Source: Nitriliruptorales bacterium (GTDB lineage Bacteria; Actinomycetota; Nitriliruptoria; Euzebyales; Egibacteraceae). From it: a DNA stretch of 6,819 nucleotides. The stretch is taken from positions 1-6,819 of the forward strand of contig SKPY01000156.1 of the NCBI GenBank assembly GCA_007119305.1, given 5' to 3'. Made by a program: the position numbers and the translations under genes. This document shows, piece by piece, positions 1 through 5,587 of the stretch; the first letter of the stretch is position 1, and the number at the start of each line of letters is the position of its first letter. The notes beneath the pieces are model-generated. The model was not told the DNA's origin. It searched no databases and saw only the letters and a list, made by a program, of their open reading frames with translations.

Positions 1-2
1 CT

Positions 3-914
3 CGGCCGTCGGCCAGCCCGGAGCGCGCACCCCGCGGCCGCATGGGACGCAAGTCGAGCCTGTGGCTGGCGATGCTCCCTGTGCTCGCCATCATCGGGCT
101 GTTCACGCTCTACCCGTTCGCGCATGCAGCCGTCACGAGCGTCCGTCAGAACGTGGCCACCCGTCCGGGCATCCATCCCTTCGTCGGCCTGCGCAACTAC
201 GAGCAGGTCGTCGGCGAACCGATGTTCAGCTCCTCGGCCACGAACACGCTGCTGTTCACGGCCGCCACGGTGCCGCTCGTCGTCTTCGCCGGCATGGCCG
301 TCGCGCTGCTGCTGCACCAGAGCTTCCCGGGTGTGCGGTTGCTCCGCGTGTTCGTCATCCTGCCGTGGGCCATCCCACTGGTCTCCGCGGGGATCATGTG
401 GAGGCTGATGCTGCACGGCAACTTCGGTGCCATAAACGGACTGCTGCTCCAGTTCGGTATCATCGACGGCTACCGCTCCTGGATGAGCGATCCCGACTGG
501 GCGCGAGCGGCGGTGGTCTTCGCGCACGTCTGGAGGGAATTCCCGCTCGCCGCCATCCTTTTCCTCGCAGGGCTGCAGGCCATTCCCGACGAACTGCACG
601 AGGCGGCGAGCCTGGACGGTGCCGGCGCCTGGAGTCGCTTCCGTCACATCAGCCTGCCCCTGTTGCGCGCACCGCTGCTGATCGTGCTCGTCTACGAGAC
701 GATGATCGCCCTTGCGGTCTTCGACCTCGTGTACGTGATGACCGGCGGCGGACCGGGGTCTGCGACGACGCTGTTCTCGTGGTTCACCTACGTGACGACC
801 TTCCGCTTCCTCGACTTCGGTCGCGGCGCGGCACTGTCGTTCATCATGGCCATCGCGCTCGTCTTGCTGATCGTGCTGTACCTACGCGTGCTGAAACCCG
901 AGGAGGCGCTGTGA
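3..914 (+). CDS. CUT1-type sugar ABC transporter permease (MalF/UgpA-like), 5' end probably outside window
   Basis: Inner-membrane permease subunit of a carbohydrate-type ABC importer. From the first in-window ATG (42) it is 290 residues, with six hydrophobic spans at about 7-30, 70-92, 100-122, 155-178, 206-232 and 262-284. The cytoplasmic EAA loop that docks on the ATPase is intact: E187-A188-A189, G193, I203, L205-P206. The late GGGPG stretch is typical of MalF-class proteins. The frame stays open upstream of 42 to the window edge (codons from 3), and no Shine-Dalgarno precedes 42, so the true start is probably upstream, giving a longer Pro/Arg/Ser-rich cytoplasmic tail. Its stop overlaps the next permease by 4 nt, so the two are probably translationally coupled and form a heterodimer. 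Family assignment is secure; the substrate is not visible. The CUT1 class usually carries oligosaccharides, polyols or glycerol phosphates. Confidence 0.93.
   Translation, partial: RPSASPERAPRGRMGRKSSLWLAMLPVLAIIGLFTLYPFAHAAVTSVRQNVATRPGIHPFVGLRNYEQVVGEPMFSSSATNTLLFTAATVPLVVFAGMAVALLLHQSFPGVRLLRVFVILPWAIPLVSAGIMWRLMLHGNFGAINGLLLQFGIIDGYRSWMSDPDWARAAVVFAHVWREFPLAAILFLAGLQAIPDELHEAASLDGAGAWSRFRHISLPLLRAPLLIVLVYETMIALAVFDLVYVMTGGGPGSATTLFSWFTYVTTFRFLDFGRGAALSFIMAIALVLLIVLYLRVLKPEEAL
901..906 (+). promoter_or_regulatory. Shine-Dalgarno AGGAGG for second permease
   Basis: AGGAGG sits inside the last codons of the first permease, 4 nt before the GTG at 911. The GTG shares bases with the upstream TGA (GTGA overlap). 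This site decides the GTG start, although the same frame is open much further upstream. Confidence 0.7.
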
Positions 915-1804
915 CGCGGCAGCGCCCCGTCTTCAAGGCACTGCTCATCGTCTGCGGCATCGTGCTCGCCGCCATCATCCTCCTCCCATTCGTGTGGACG
1001 TTCAGCGCGAGTCTCCAAAGCGAGGCCGCGATCGTCCGCCGGCCGCCAGACTGGGTGCCCCAGCCCGTGTCGGTCGAGAACTACCGATATGTCTTCACCG
1101 GTCAGATCCCCGCTGCGTACGAAGCGCGTGCGCTGCTGCGCAGCCCGGTCACCCAGGAGGCCAGGGTGCTCCCGTGGGGCCTGCGCAACTCCGTGACGAT
1201 CGCGGTCGGCGTCGTCCTGGTGAACCTGGTCTTCGGCACGATCGCGGCGTACACGCTCGCCCGTGAGGAGTTCCGCGGTCGCCTCATGGCGTTCTACTTC
1301 GTGCTCGGCAGCCGCCTGCTGCCGCCGATTGCCGTGGCGGTCCCGACCTACATGATCCTGCGGCAGCTCGGGCTCCTCGACACGAAGCTCGCGCTCATCT
1401 TGGTCCACAGCGCCTTCACCCTGCCCCTGACCGTGTGGATCCTGACCATGTACTTCCGCTCGCTGCCCATCGAGATCGAGCAGGCGGCGCTCGTCGATGG
1501 CTGTACACGCCTCGGCGCGCTGCGTCGCGTCGTCGTACCGCTCGCCGCGCCGGGCCTCGCCGCCGTGGCCGCCTTCAGCTTCCTGTTCAGCTACAGCGAG
1601 TTCCTGTTCGCCCTGCTGACAACATCGACCGTGAACGCTAAGACGATCCCGGTGATGATCGCAGCGATCGCCGGCAACCCCGACGCCAGCTATACGCTCA
1701 TGAGCGTCGGGATCGTGATGGCCGTCGTGCCGGCGCTGCTCTTCGCCGTGGTGTTCCGCCGGTACATCACCTCGGGCTTGGTCCGGTCATTGACGCACGA
1801 CTGA
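911..1804 (+). CDS. CUT1-type sugar ABC transporter permease (MalG/UgpE-like)
   Basis: Second permease subunit of the same importer, 297 residues from GTG 911. The frame is open upstream, but that part only shadows the first permease; the GTG with AGGAGG 4 nt upstream marks the real start. An N-terminal span (about 8-30) is followed by the periplasmic stretch typical of MalG proteins. The stretch includes an Arg/Ala-rich segment at about 68-92, after VFTG and before the GLRNS that opens the transmembrane domain. The EAA loop reads E190-Q191-A192-A193, D196-G197 and V207-V-V-P210, so the consensus Glu of EAA is Gln while the rest is kept. The protein ends in a short tail after the last span, as is usual for MalG. 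It pairs with the preceding gene. No ATPase gene follows, so ATP hydrolysis must come from a subunit encoded elsewhere (inference). Confidence 0.93.
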   Translation: MTRQRPVFKALLIVCGIVLAAIILLPFVWTFSASLQSEAAIVRRPPDWVPQPVSVENYRYVFTGQIPAAYEARALLRSPVTQEARVLPWGLRNSVTIAVGVVLVNLVFGTIAAYTLAREEFRGRLMAFYFVLGSRLLPPIAVAVPTYMILRQLGLLDTKLALILVHSAFTLPLTVWILTMYFRSLPIEIEQAALVDGCTRLGALRRVVVPLAAPGLAAVAAFSFLFSYSEFLFALLTTSTVNAKTIPVMIAAIAGNPDASYTLMSVGIVMAVVPALLFAVVFRRYITSGLVRSLTHD

Positions 1805-1805
1805 C

Positions 1806-1811
1806 AGGAGG
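1806..1811 (+). promoter_or_regulatory. Shine-Dalgarno for the aldehyde dehydrogenase
   Basis: AGGAGG in the 12-nt gap after the permease stop, 5 nt before ATG 1817. It fixes the start and supports co-transcription with the permeases. Confidence 0.75.
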
Positions 1812-1816
1812 AGCCA

Positions 1817-3289
1817 ATGGCAGGCGAAGCGACGACTGTGCGCATGCACGTCGACGGCACCTGGGTGGACGCGCTGGCCGGGGAGATCACGGAGGTGGCG
1901 AGCCCTGTCACGGGCGAGGTCCACACCCTGGTCGCCAGCGGGGGGCGCGACGACGCGAGGGCGGCGATCGAGGCCGCGGGGGCAGCCCGGCACGGCATGG
2001 CCGGGCGCGGCGTGCACGAGCGGGCCGCGCTCTGCAACGCCGTGGCAAGCGAGATCGACCGCTGCCGCGGCCCGCTTGCGGAGACCCTCTCCCTGGAGCA
2101 GGGCAAGCCCCTTGCGGAGGCGCAGGCGGAGGTCGCGTTCGCCGCCCAGCTCTATCGTGACGCTGCTGCGGCCATCGGCCAGCTGTCGACCGAGACGTTC
2201 GCCGGCCGGGACCCGTCGAAGCGGGTCCTGACGCTCCGACAGCCCCACGGCGTCGTGGGCGTCATCACACCGTGGAACTTTCCGATCGGGATCCCAAGCG
2301 AGTACCTGGCTGCGGCGATCGCCACGGGCAACACCGTGGTGTGGAAGCCGGCGCCGACGACCCCGCAGATCGCGGCCGCGCTGATGGACTGCATCGCCGA
2401 AGCTGGCGTTCCTCCCGGGGCGGTCAACCTCGTGCACGGAGGCGCCGAGGTCGGTGACGAGATCGTCTCGAACCGGGGCACGCACGCGATCGGCTTCACC
2501 GGCAGCGCACAGGTCGGCGAGATCGTCGCCCAACGCGCCGGCGCCAAACCGCAGCTCCTGGAGCTGGGCGGCAACGGCCCCACGGTGATCCTCGACGACG
2601 CCGACCTCGCGCACGCGATCCCCGCGACCGCGCAGGCCTGCTACATGAACGCCGGCCAGATATGCCAGTCCAGCGAGCGCATCCTCGTGGGCGAGCGTGT
2701 GCACGACGCGGTCGTCGAGGGACTGGCCGAAGCGGCTGGGTCTGTGAGGCTGGGCCACCCCCTGGACGACGCCACCACCATGGGCCCCCTCAACAACGAG
2801 GCGGTCGCCACGAAGATGGAGGAGCACATCCAAGACGCCCTGGACAAGGGTGCGCTCGCGGTGGCGGGCGGTCGGCGGGCGGACGGCTTCCCGACGCGTC
2901 TTTTCTACGAGCCGACGGTCGTGGATGCGGTGACCCCCGACGCGCTGCTGAACCTCGAGGAGACGTTCGGGCCCATCGCGCCTGTGCTGACCGTGACCGA
3001 CCTGGACGAGGCAGTCGAGGTCGCGAACGCGTGCGAGTTGGGCCTGTGCGGTGCCGTGTTCAGCGGCGACCTGGGGAAGGCTCTGTCCGTCGCAGAACGC
3101 CTCGAGTGCGGGGTCGTCAACATCAACGAGCACGCGGCGTACTGGGATGGCCTCACCCCGTTCGGCGGCTATTCGGGCAAGCGCAGCGGCGTGGGCCGGC
3201 TCGGCGGCAAGACGACCCTGCTCACGCTCACGCAGCTCAAGAGCATCGTGATCGAGCAGTCGAGCCCGGGCGGGCATCCCAATTCGTGA
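1817..3289 (+). CDS. NAD(P)-dependent aldehyde dehydrogenase (ALDH superfamily)
   Basis: Cytoplasmic enzyme that oxidises an aldehyde to a carboxylic acid. At 490 residues it has full family length. All core motifs are present: PWNFP at 152-156 with oxyanion-hole Asn154; WKPAP with cofactor-binding Lys177; the GFTGS turn of the Rossmann fold; ELGGNGP with general-base Glu249; GQIC with catalytic Cys283; and ETFGP with Glu382/Phe384 for cofactor ribose binding. Near the C-terminus, NINEHAAYWDGLTPFGGYSG leads into a Gly-rich end. It lies 12 nt after the permease pair, with the amidohydrolase start 36 nt downstream, so it belongs to the same operon and probably acts on a product of the imported solute. 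The motifs do not fix the substrate. Lactaldehyde, succinate-semialdehyde, 2-oxoglutarate-semialdehyde or an amino-aldehyde are all possible. Activity is near certain, specificity unknown. Confidence 0.95.
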   Translation: MAGEATTVRMHVDGTWVDALAGEITEVASPVTGEVHTLVASGGRDDARAAIEAAGAARHGMAGRGVHERAALCNAVASEIDRCRGPLAETLSLEQGKPLAEAQAEVAFAAQLYRDAAAAIGQLSTETFAGRDPSKRVLTLRQPHGVVGVITPWNFPIGIPSEYLAAAIATGNTVVWKPAPTTPQIAAALMDCIAEAGVPPGAVNLVHGGAEVGDEIVSNRGTHAIGFTGSAQVGEIVAQRAGAKPQLLELGGNGPTVILDDADLAHAIPATAQACYMNAGQICQSSERILVGERVHDAVVEGLAEAAGSVRLGHPLDDATTMGPLNNEAVATKMEEHIQDALDKGALAVAGGRRADGFPTRLFYEPTVVDAVTPDALLNLEETFGPIAPVLTVTDLDEAVEVANACELGLCGAVFSGDLGKALSVAERLECGVVNINEHAAYWDGLTPFGGYSGKRSGVGRLGGKTTLLTLTQLKSIVIEQSSPGGHPNS

Positions 3290-3314
3290 CGGCGCGTGCC
3301 CCCACCCAGCGAGC

Positions 3315-3319
3315 AGGAG
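3315..3319 (+). promoter_or_regulatory. Shine-Dalgarno that selects ATG 3326
   Basis: AGGAG lies 6 nt before ATG 3326. The in-frame GTG at 3296 lacks a comparable site and would add only ten Pro/Glu/Gln-rich residues, so 3326 is preferred. Confidence 0.65.
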
Positions 3320-3325
3320 CAGTCC

Positions 3326-4090
3326 ATGACCCTGGCACCCAACGGCAACGCCCTCGCCTGGCGGCGCAGCAGCACGAGCCGTGCCCGTGCGGTCATCGTG
3401 CCGACCGGGTCCGTCGAACAGCACGGTCCGCACCTCCCGCTCGGCACCGACGTGTTCCTGGCGCACGCCGTCGCGGGTGCCGTCGCCGCCACGCGCGACG
3501 ACGTGTTGCTCGCGGAGCCGGTATCGTACGGCTGCTCCTGGCACCACGCCGCCTTCCCGGGGACGGTTTCCGTGCGTCCGTCGACGTTCGCCGCGTTGCT
3601 GGTCGACGTGTGCGCGTCGATCGCTGCGCATGGTGCTTTGCCCATCCTGTGCAACGGCCACTACGGCAACAAGGGCGCCCTCGAGGTGGCTGCGGCCGAG
3701 CTGGCCGAGCAGGGCGTACGGGTGGGCGCGTTCACCTACATCGACCAGATCACCGCCGTCGCGTCCGAGCTCGTGGATGAGCCAGTGACCGCGTTCGGTC
3801 ACGCCTGTGCTCTCGAGACCTCGCTCGTGCTGCACCTGTGGCCGGATGCCGTCAGCGAGGGGGACATCCCGGTGGGCGGTACCCCGTCACGCTGGCCGGA
3901 CCCGCACCTGCTCGGCCCTGACCGCGTCGCCGTGATCCGACCGTTCGAGGAGCTGAACCCGACGGGGGTGATCGGCCGGCCGTCCGCCGCGACGGCGGAG
4001 ATCGGCTCGCGGCTCTTCGCTGCCGCCGTCGAGCGCTGCGGTGCCGTCGTGGACCGGTTGCTGGGCGCTCACGCCGCACCGGCCACCTGA
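3326..4090 (+). CDS. Creatininase-family metal-dependent amidohydrolase
   Basis: Cytoplasmic hydrolase of the creatininase superfamily, whose members cleave C-N bonds in cyclic amides or formamides using two metal ions. It has 254 residues, the normal length. The signature PTGSVEQHGPHLPLGTD gives likely metal ligands Glu31, His33 and Asp42. GCSWHHAAFPGT (69-80) matches the family's substrate-loop region. NGHYGN (110-115) gives His112. FGHACALETS (157-166) gives His159 and Glu164. Position 114 is Gly, where Pseudomonas creatininase has the metal-binding Glu122 (NGHYEN). That argues against true creatininase and for a family member with another substrate, as in FAPy deformylase or the mycofactocin-associated MftE type (recalled family knowledge). 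The start was chosen for its AGGAG site. It is the last intact gene of the transporter/dehydrogenase operon. Family confident, substrate unknown. Confidence 0.88.
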   Translation: MTLAPNGNALAWRRSSTSRARAVIVPTGSVEQHGPHLPLGTDVFLAHAVAGAVAATRDDVLLAEPVSYGCSWHHAAFPGTVSVRPSTFAALLVDVCASIAAHGALPILCNGHYGNKGALEVAAAELAEQGVRVGAFTYIDQITAVASELVDEPVTAFGHACALETSLVLHLWPDAVSEGDIPVGGTPSRWPDPHLLGPDRVAVIRPFEELNPTGVIGRPSAATAEIGSRLFAAAVERCGAVVDRLLGAHAAPAT

Positions 4091-4091
4091 C

Positions 4092-4175
4092 GTCGTGGTG
4101 TTGGGGGACGGCAGGCTGAGCATCGCCTCGCCCGCGGCGCTCGTCCGCGACGACCTGCGGCGGCGGTGGTTATGA
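4092..4175 (+). pseudogene. Possible 3' tail of a lost operon gene
   Basis: After the amidohydrolase stop (4088-4090), a different frame reads as codons from 4092 to a TGA at 4173-4175. It starts VVVLGDGRLSIASP and ends DDLRRRWL. It has no start codon with a ribosome site. Its stop overlaps the ATG at 4172 as ATGA, a junction typical of coupled genes. I read it as the surviving C-terminal end (about 27 codons) of a gene that once sat between the amidohydrolase and the sugar kinase, the rest having been deleted. I do not recognise the family. Being short, it could also be chance open frame in GC-rich DNA. Confidence 0.3.
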
Positions 4176-4440
4176 CCCCAGCCACATCGTCGGGCTGGGC
4201 GAAGCCATGGTGCTGCTCGAACCCGTCGACAGCGCACCGCTGGGGTCCGGGCCGCAGCTGCTGACCCGCGTCGCGGGGGCCGAGCTCAACGTCTGCGTCG
4301 CTGCCGCCCGGTTCGGATTCACCGCCGCGCTCTGCTCACGGGTCGGTGACGACCCGCTCGGCCGGTTCATGACCCGCTGCATCACCGAGCTCGGCGTGAA
4401 TGCCGACCCCATGGTCATTGACCCGGCAGGGCGGACCACT
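4172..4440 (+). pseudogene. Truncated, frameshifted PfkB-family sugar kinase (KDG-kinase-like)
   Basis: The N-terminal quarter of a ribokinase/PfkB-family kinase, closest by eye to 2-keto-3-deoxygluconate kinases. Codons from 4183 read HIVGLGEAMVLLEP, then AGAELNVCVAAARFG (the PfkB Gly/Asn-rich substrate-binding motif), SRVGDDPLGR, and end at DPAGRTT near 4440. Two lesions are visible. First, the natural start ATG 4172 (MTPA) is one frame away from HIVGLGEAM, which fits loss of one C in the GCCCAC expected at 4181-4185. Second, kinase similarity stops at about residue 90 of a family of roughly 300 or more. The ATP-binding half and catalytic GAGD motif are missing. The frame stays open to 4788, but the rest is not kinase and its end is translated antisense tRNA. 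The intact gene would have phosphorylated a sugar acid from this operon's pathway. Confidence 0.8.
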
Positions 4441-4626
4441 TGGGTCGACGCGCTCGACGGCGCCGCGAGCGCCGTTGACGACGCCCAGGCGGCGGTCGTT
4501 GCGCAGGCACAGGTCGCGGTCGCCCGCTCGGCCGCCGGCGCCCATCACGACCACCGCCAGACGGCGTCGCGGCCGGAGACGCGCCAGGCCTCGACCCGAA
4601 CGGCGATTCTCGACGAGGCTTGTCAC
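4441..4626 (-). pseudogene. Fragment resembling the helicase part of a TrwC/TraI (MobF) conjugative relaxase
   Basis: On the minus strand, 4524 down to 4444 reads GDRDLCLRNDRRLGVVNGAR followed by GAVERVD. This resembles the motif in RecD-like helicase domains of MobF relaxases (GDRV-x-LRNDRRLGV-x-NG-x-RGTV in actinobacterial TrwC proteins, from memory). The frame is open from 4626, but the part before GAGGR is Arg-rich and unlike a relaxase, so only about 30 codons carry the signal. No plausible start or ribosome site exists. It abuts the truncated kinase, with the change at about 4440. I interpret it as debris of a conjugative or integrative element. The alternative is a chance resemblance in an antisense frame of GC-rich DNA; the long, ordered match makes that less likely. 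Confidence 0.5.
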
Positions 4627-4707
4627 GAGCCTGCCACGAAACGCCTGACGGGCGTGCTGCGGCGGCGTCTCAGACGGCTCGTGAGCGCGAAATGCCTGGT
4701 CAGAGGG
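4627..4707. other. Junction DNA between relaxase-like debris and tRNA
   Basis: About 80 nt with no recognisable gene. This is where an attachment-site core or integrase end would be expected if an element had integrated at the tRNA 3' end. I see no second copy of the tRNA 3' sequence here and no clear terminator hairpin with a T-run. Confidence 0.4.
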
Positions 4708-4783
4708 TGGAGCCGGGTGTCGGAGTCGAACCGACGACCTGCTGTTTACAAGACAGCTGCTCTGCCTGCTGAGCTAACCCGGC
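4708..4783 (-). tRNA. tRNA-Thr (anticodon UGU), CCA encoded
   Basis: The reverse complement folds into a complete 76-nt cloverleaf. Acceptor stem GCCGGGT/ACCCGGC pairs fully (4783-4777 with 4718-4712). The D arm is GCTC/GAGC, and the anticodon stem is GCTGT/ACAGC with loop CTTGTAA, giving anticodon TGT (4750-4748) for Thr codon ACA. The variable loop is 5 nt (AGGTC). The T arm is GTCGG/CCGAC with loop TTCGACT. The discriminator is T at 4711, and CCA is genomic (4710-4708). The 3' end points left, toward the kinase and relaxase debris, so it is a natural integration target for a site-specific element. There is no sign of damage. Confidence 0.97.
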
Positions 4784-4945
4784 GTTAACCTGCGGCTACT
4801 GCTCCCCGGAGGGTAGCGCAGCGGGTCTGGGAGCGATGCGCCATCGTCCTCACGGTCGGTGGCCCCTCGGACACCTTGATCGGTCCGAAGTGGGCCTGGG
4901 CGGCCCGAGCATCTGTGGACCGCGCGTTTCGGTGCGGCCGGCGCC
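4784..4945. other. Intergenic region upstream of tRNA-Thr and downstream of uspA-like gene
   Basis: No convincing gene. On the minus strand it carries the 3' flank of the stress-protein gene and the tRNA promoter. A weak inverted repeat (TCGGAC 4867-4872, GTCCGA 4883-4888, 10-nt loop) could form a short hairpin after the stress-protein gene but lacks a T-run, so terminator function is uncertain. Confidence 0.4.
4810..4815 (-). promoter_or_regulatory. Candidate -10 element of the tRNA-Thr promoter
   Basis: TACCCT on the minus strand, 26 nt before the first tRNA base, is a good actinobacterial -10 match (the same hexamer as the promoter at 5550). No clear TTGAC-type -35 lies 16-18 nt upstream, so this is tentative. 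Confidence 0.35.
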
Positions 4946-5386
4946 TTACCGCGCTTCTGCCGGGATGACCACCACGGGGCAGTGGGCGTGCTGGACGACC
5001 TGCTGGCTGACCGAGCCGAGCAGCAGGCCGCGGAACCCGCCCCGGCCCCGCGAGCCGACCACGAGCAGCTCGGCGTCGCGGGACTCCCGCACGAGCTCGT
5101 CCGCCGGCAGCCCGACCGGGGTCGCCCGCTCGACTGTGACGTCCTTGCCGGCGGTGGCCTCCGCCAGCAGCTTGTCCAGCGCCTGCTGCGCTTCCTGCTG
5201 CGCCTCTTCCGCCCGCCGCTGCGCGTCCTCGAAGCCCACGGCGGAGTACGGGAAGTAGGTCTGGCTCGACGGCACGGCGTGGACGGCGCGCAGCGTGGCG
5301 TCGCGCAGGCCGGCTTCCTCGATTGCCCACTCGAGCGCGCGGTGTGAGCCCTCCGACTCGTCGAGTCCAACCACGATCCGGTCCAT
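4946..5386 (-). CDS. Universal stress protein, UspA family, ATP-binding type
   Basis: A single-domain cytoplasmic universal stress protein of 146 residues, the usual length. The N-terminus MDRIVVGLDESEGS gives the first beta strand and Asp9, which contacts adenine in ATP-binding members. The nucleotide motif G-2X-G-9X-G-S is exact: G111, G114, G124, S125, followed by a CPVVVIP terminal strand (136-142). A Glu/Gln/Ala-rich helix spans about 53-77. The frame is open upstream to 5686, but the start at 5386 is supported by GAGGTG 6 nt upstream (5398-5393) and by family alignment; the extra N-terminus would be Arg-rich noise. It stands alone and divergent from the DUF3263 gene. Such proteins bind ATP and modulate survival under starvation, hypoxia or stress. 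No DosR-type palindrome was recognised upstream. Confidence 0.95.
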   Translation of the reverse strand: MDRIVVGLDESEGSHRALEWAIEEAGLRDATLRAVHAVPSSQTYFPYSAVGFEDAQRRAEEAQQEAQQALDKLLAEATAGKDVTVERATPVGLPADELVRESRDAELLVVGSRGRGGFRGLLLGSVSQQVVQHAHCPVVVIPAEAR

Positions 5387-5489
5387 CGTCGTCACCTCTC
5401 CTCGCCTCGGGGGTTCCAGCAAACCGCATCGGCGGGTCCGGGGCCGCAGGCGATCGTCCCGCTGCGCAGGGGCCGTTCGGCTTGCTGCG

Positions 5490-5506
5490 GGCGGCCGACG
5501 GCCGCC
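5490..5506. repeat. Perfect inverted repeat, 7-bp arms with 3-nt loop
   Basis: GGCGGCC (5490-5496), GAC loop, GGCCGCC (5500-5506). It lies between the divergent genes, about 20 nt upstream of the -35 at 5527 and about 100 nt before the stress-protein start. It could be an operator or a 5'-leader hairpin of the minus-strand transcript. GC-rich DNA makes such repeats fairly common by chance. Confidence 0.35.
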
Positions 5507-5526
5507 GCGTGCGCCGTCGCGGTTCC

Positions 5527-5555
5527 TTGAGTAGACCCCCCGGGCTGCATACCCT
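5527..5555 (+). promoter_or_regulatory. Housekeeping-sigma promoter for the DUF3263 gene group
   Basis: TTGAGT (5527-5532), exactly 17 nt spacer, TACCCT (5550-5555). This is a good match to actinobacterial primary-sigma promoters. Transcription would start near 5562, leaving a 5' leader of about 25 nt before GTG 5588. Confidence 0.6.
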
Positions 5556-5577
5556 CGACGCGACACCGTAGCGTCCC

Positions 5578-5582
5578 GGGAG
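5578..5582 (+). promoter_or_regulatory. Shine-Dalgarno for GTG 5588
   Basis: GGGAG 5 nt before GTG 5588, supporting this start in the absence of an ATG. Confidence 0.5.
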
Positions 5583-5587
5583 CCAAC

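Larger units (their letters stand above)
5387..5587. other. Divergent intergenic region between uspA-like and DUF3263 genes
   Basis: About 200 nt carrying both 5' regions: the stress-protein ribosome site near 5393-5398, a GC-rich perfect hairpin at 5490-5506, and the rightward promoter at 5527-5555. Reading frames across it are Arg/Pro-rich antisense noise; I see no further gene. Confidence 0.6.

Noticed and set aside
62..910. Upstream extension of the second permease frame to 62
   Set aside because: The translation is Arg/Ala noise overlapping the first permease; GTG 911 with AGGAGG is the real start.
2662..3780. Plus-strand 372-codon frame
   Set aside because: Arg/Gly/Pro-rich shadow spanning two real genes in another frame.
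1787..3835. Very long minus-strand open frame (682 codons)
   Set aside because: It lies opposite the clear aldehyde dehydrogenase and amidohydrolase, is His/Arg/Gly-rich and matches no family; a GC-rich antisense shadow.
4708..4788. C-terminal part of the 4207-4788 frame as protein
   Set aside because: It is the complement of tRNA-Thr and its flank, not coding.
4867..4888. Inverted repeat TCGGAC/GTCCGA as an intrinsic terminator
   Set aside because: Only 6 bp with a 10-nt loop and no T-run on either strand; noted in the intergenic entry but not called as a terminator.
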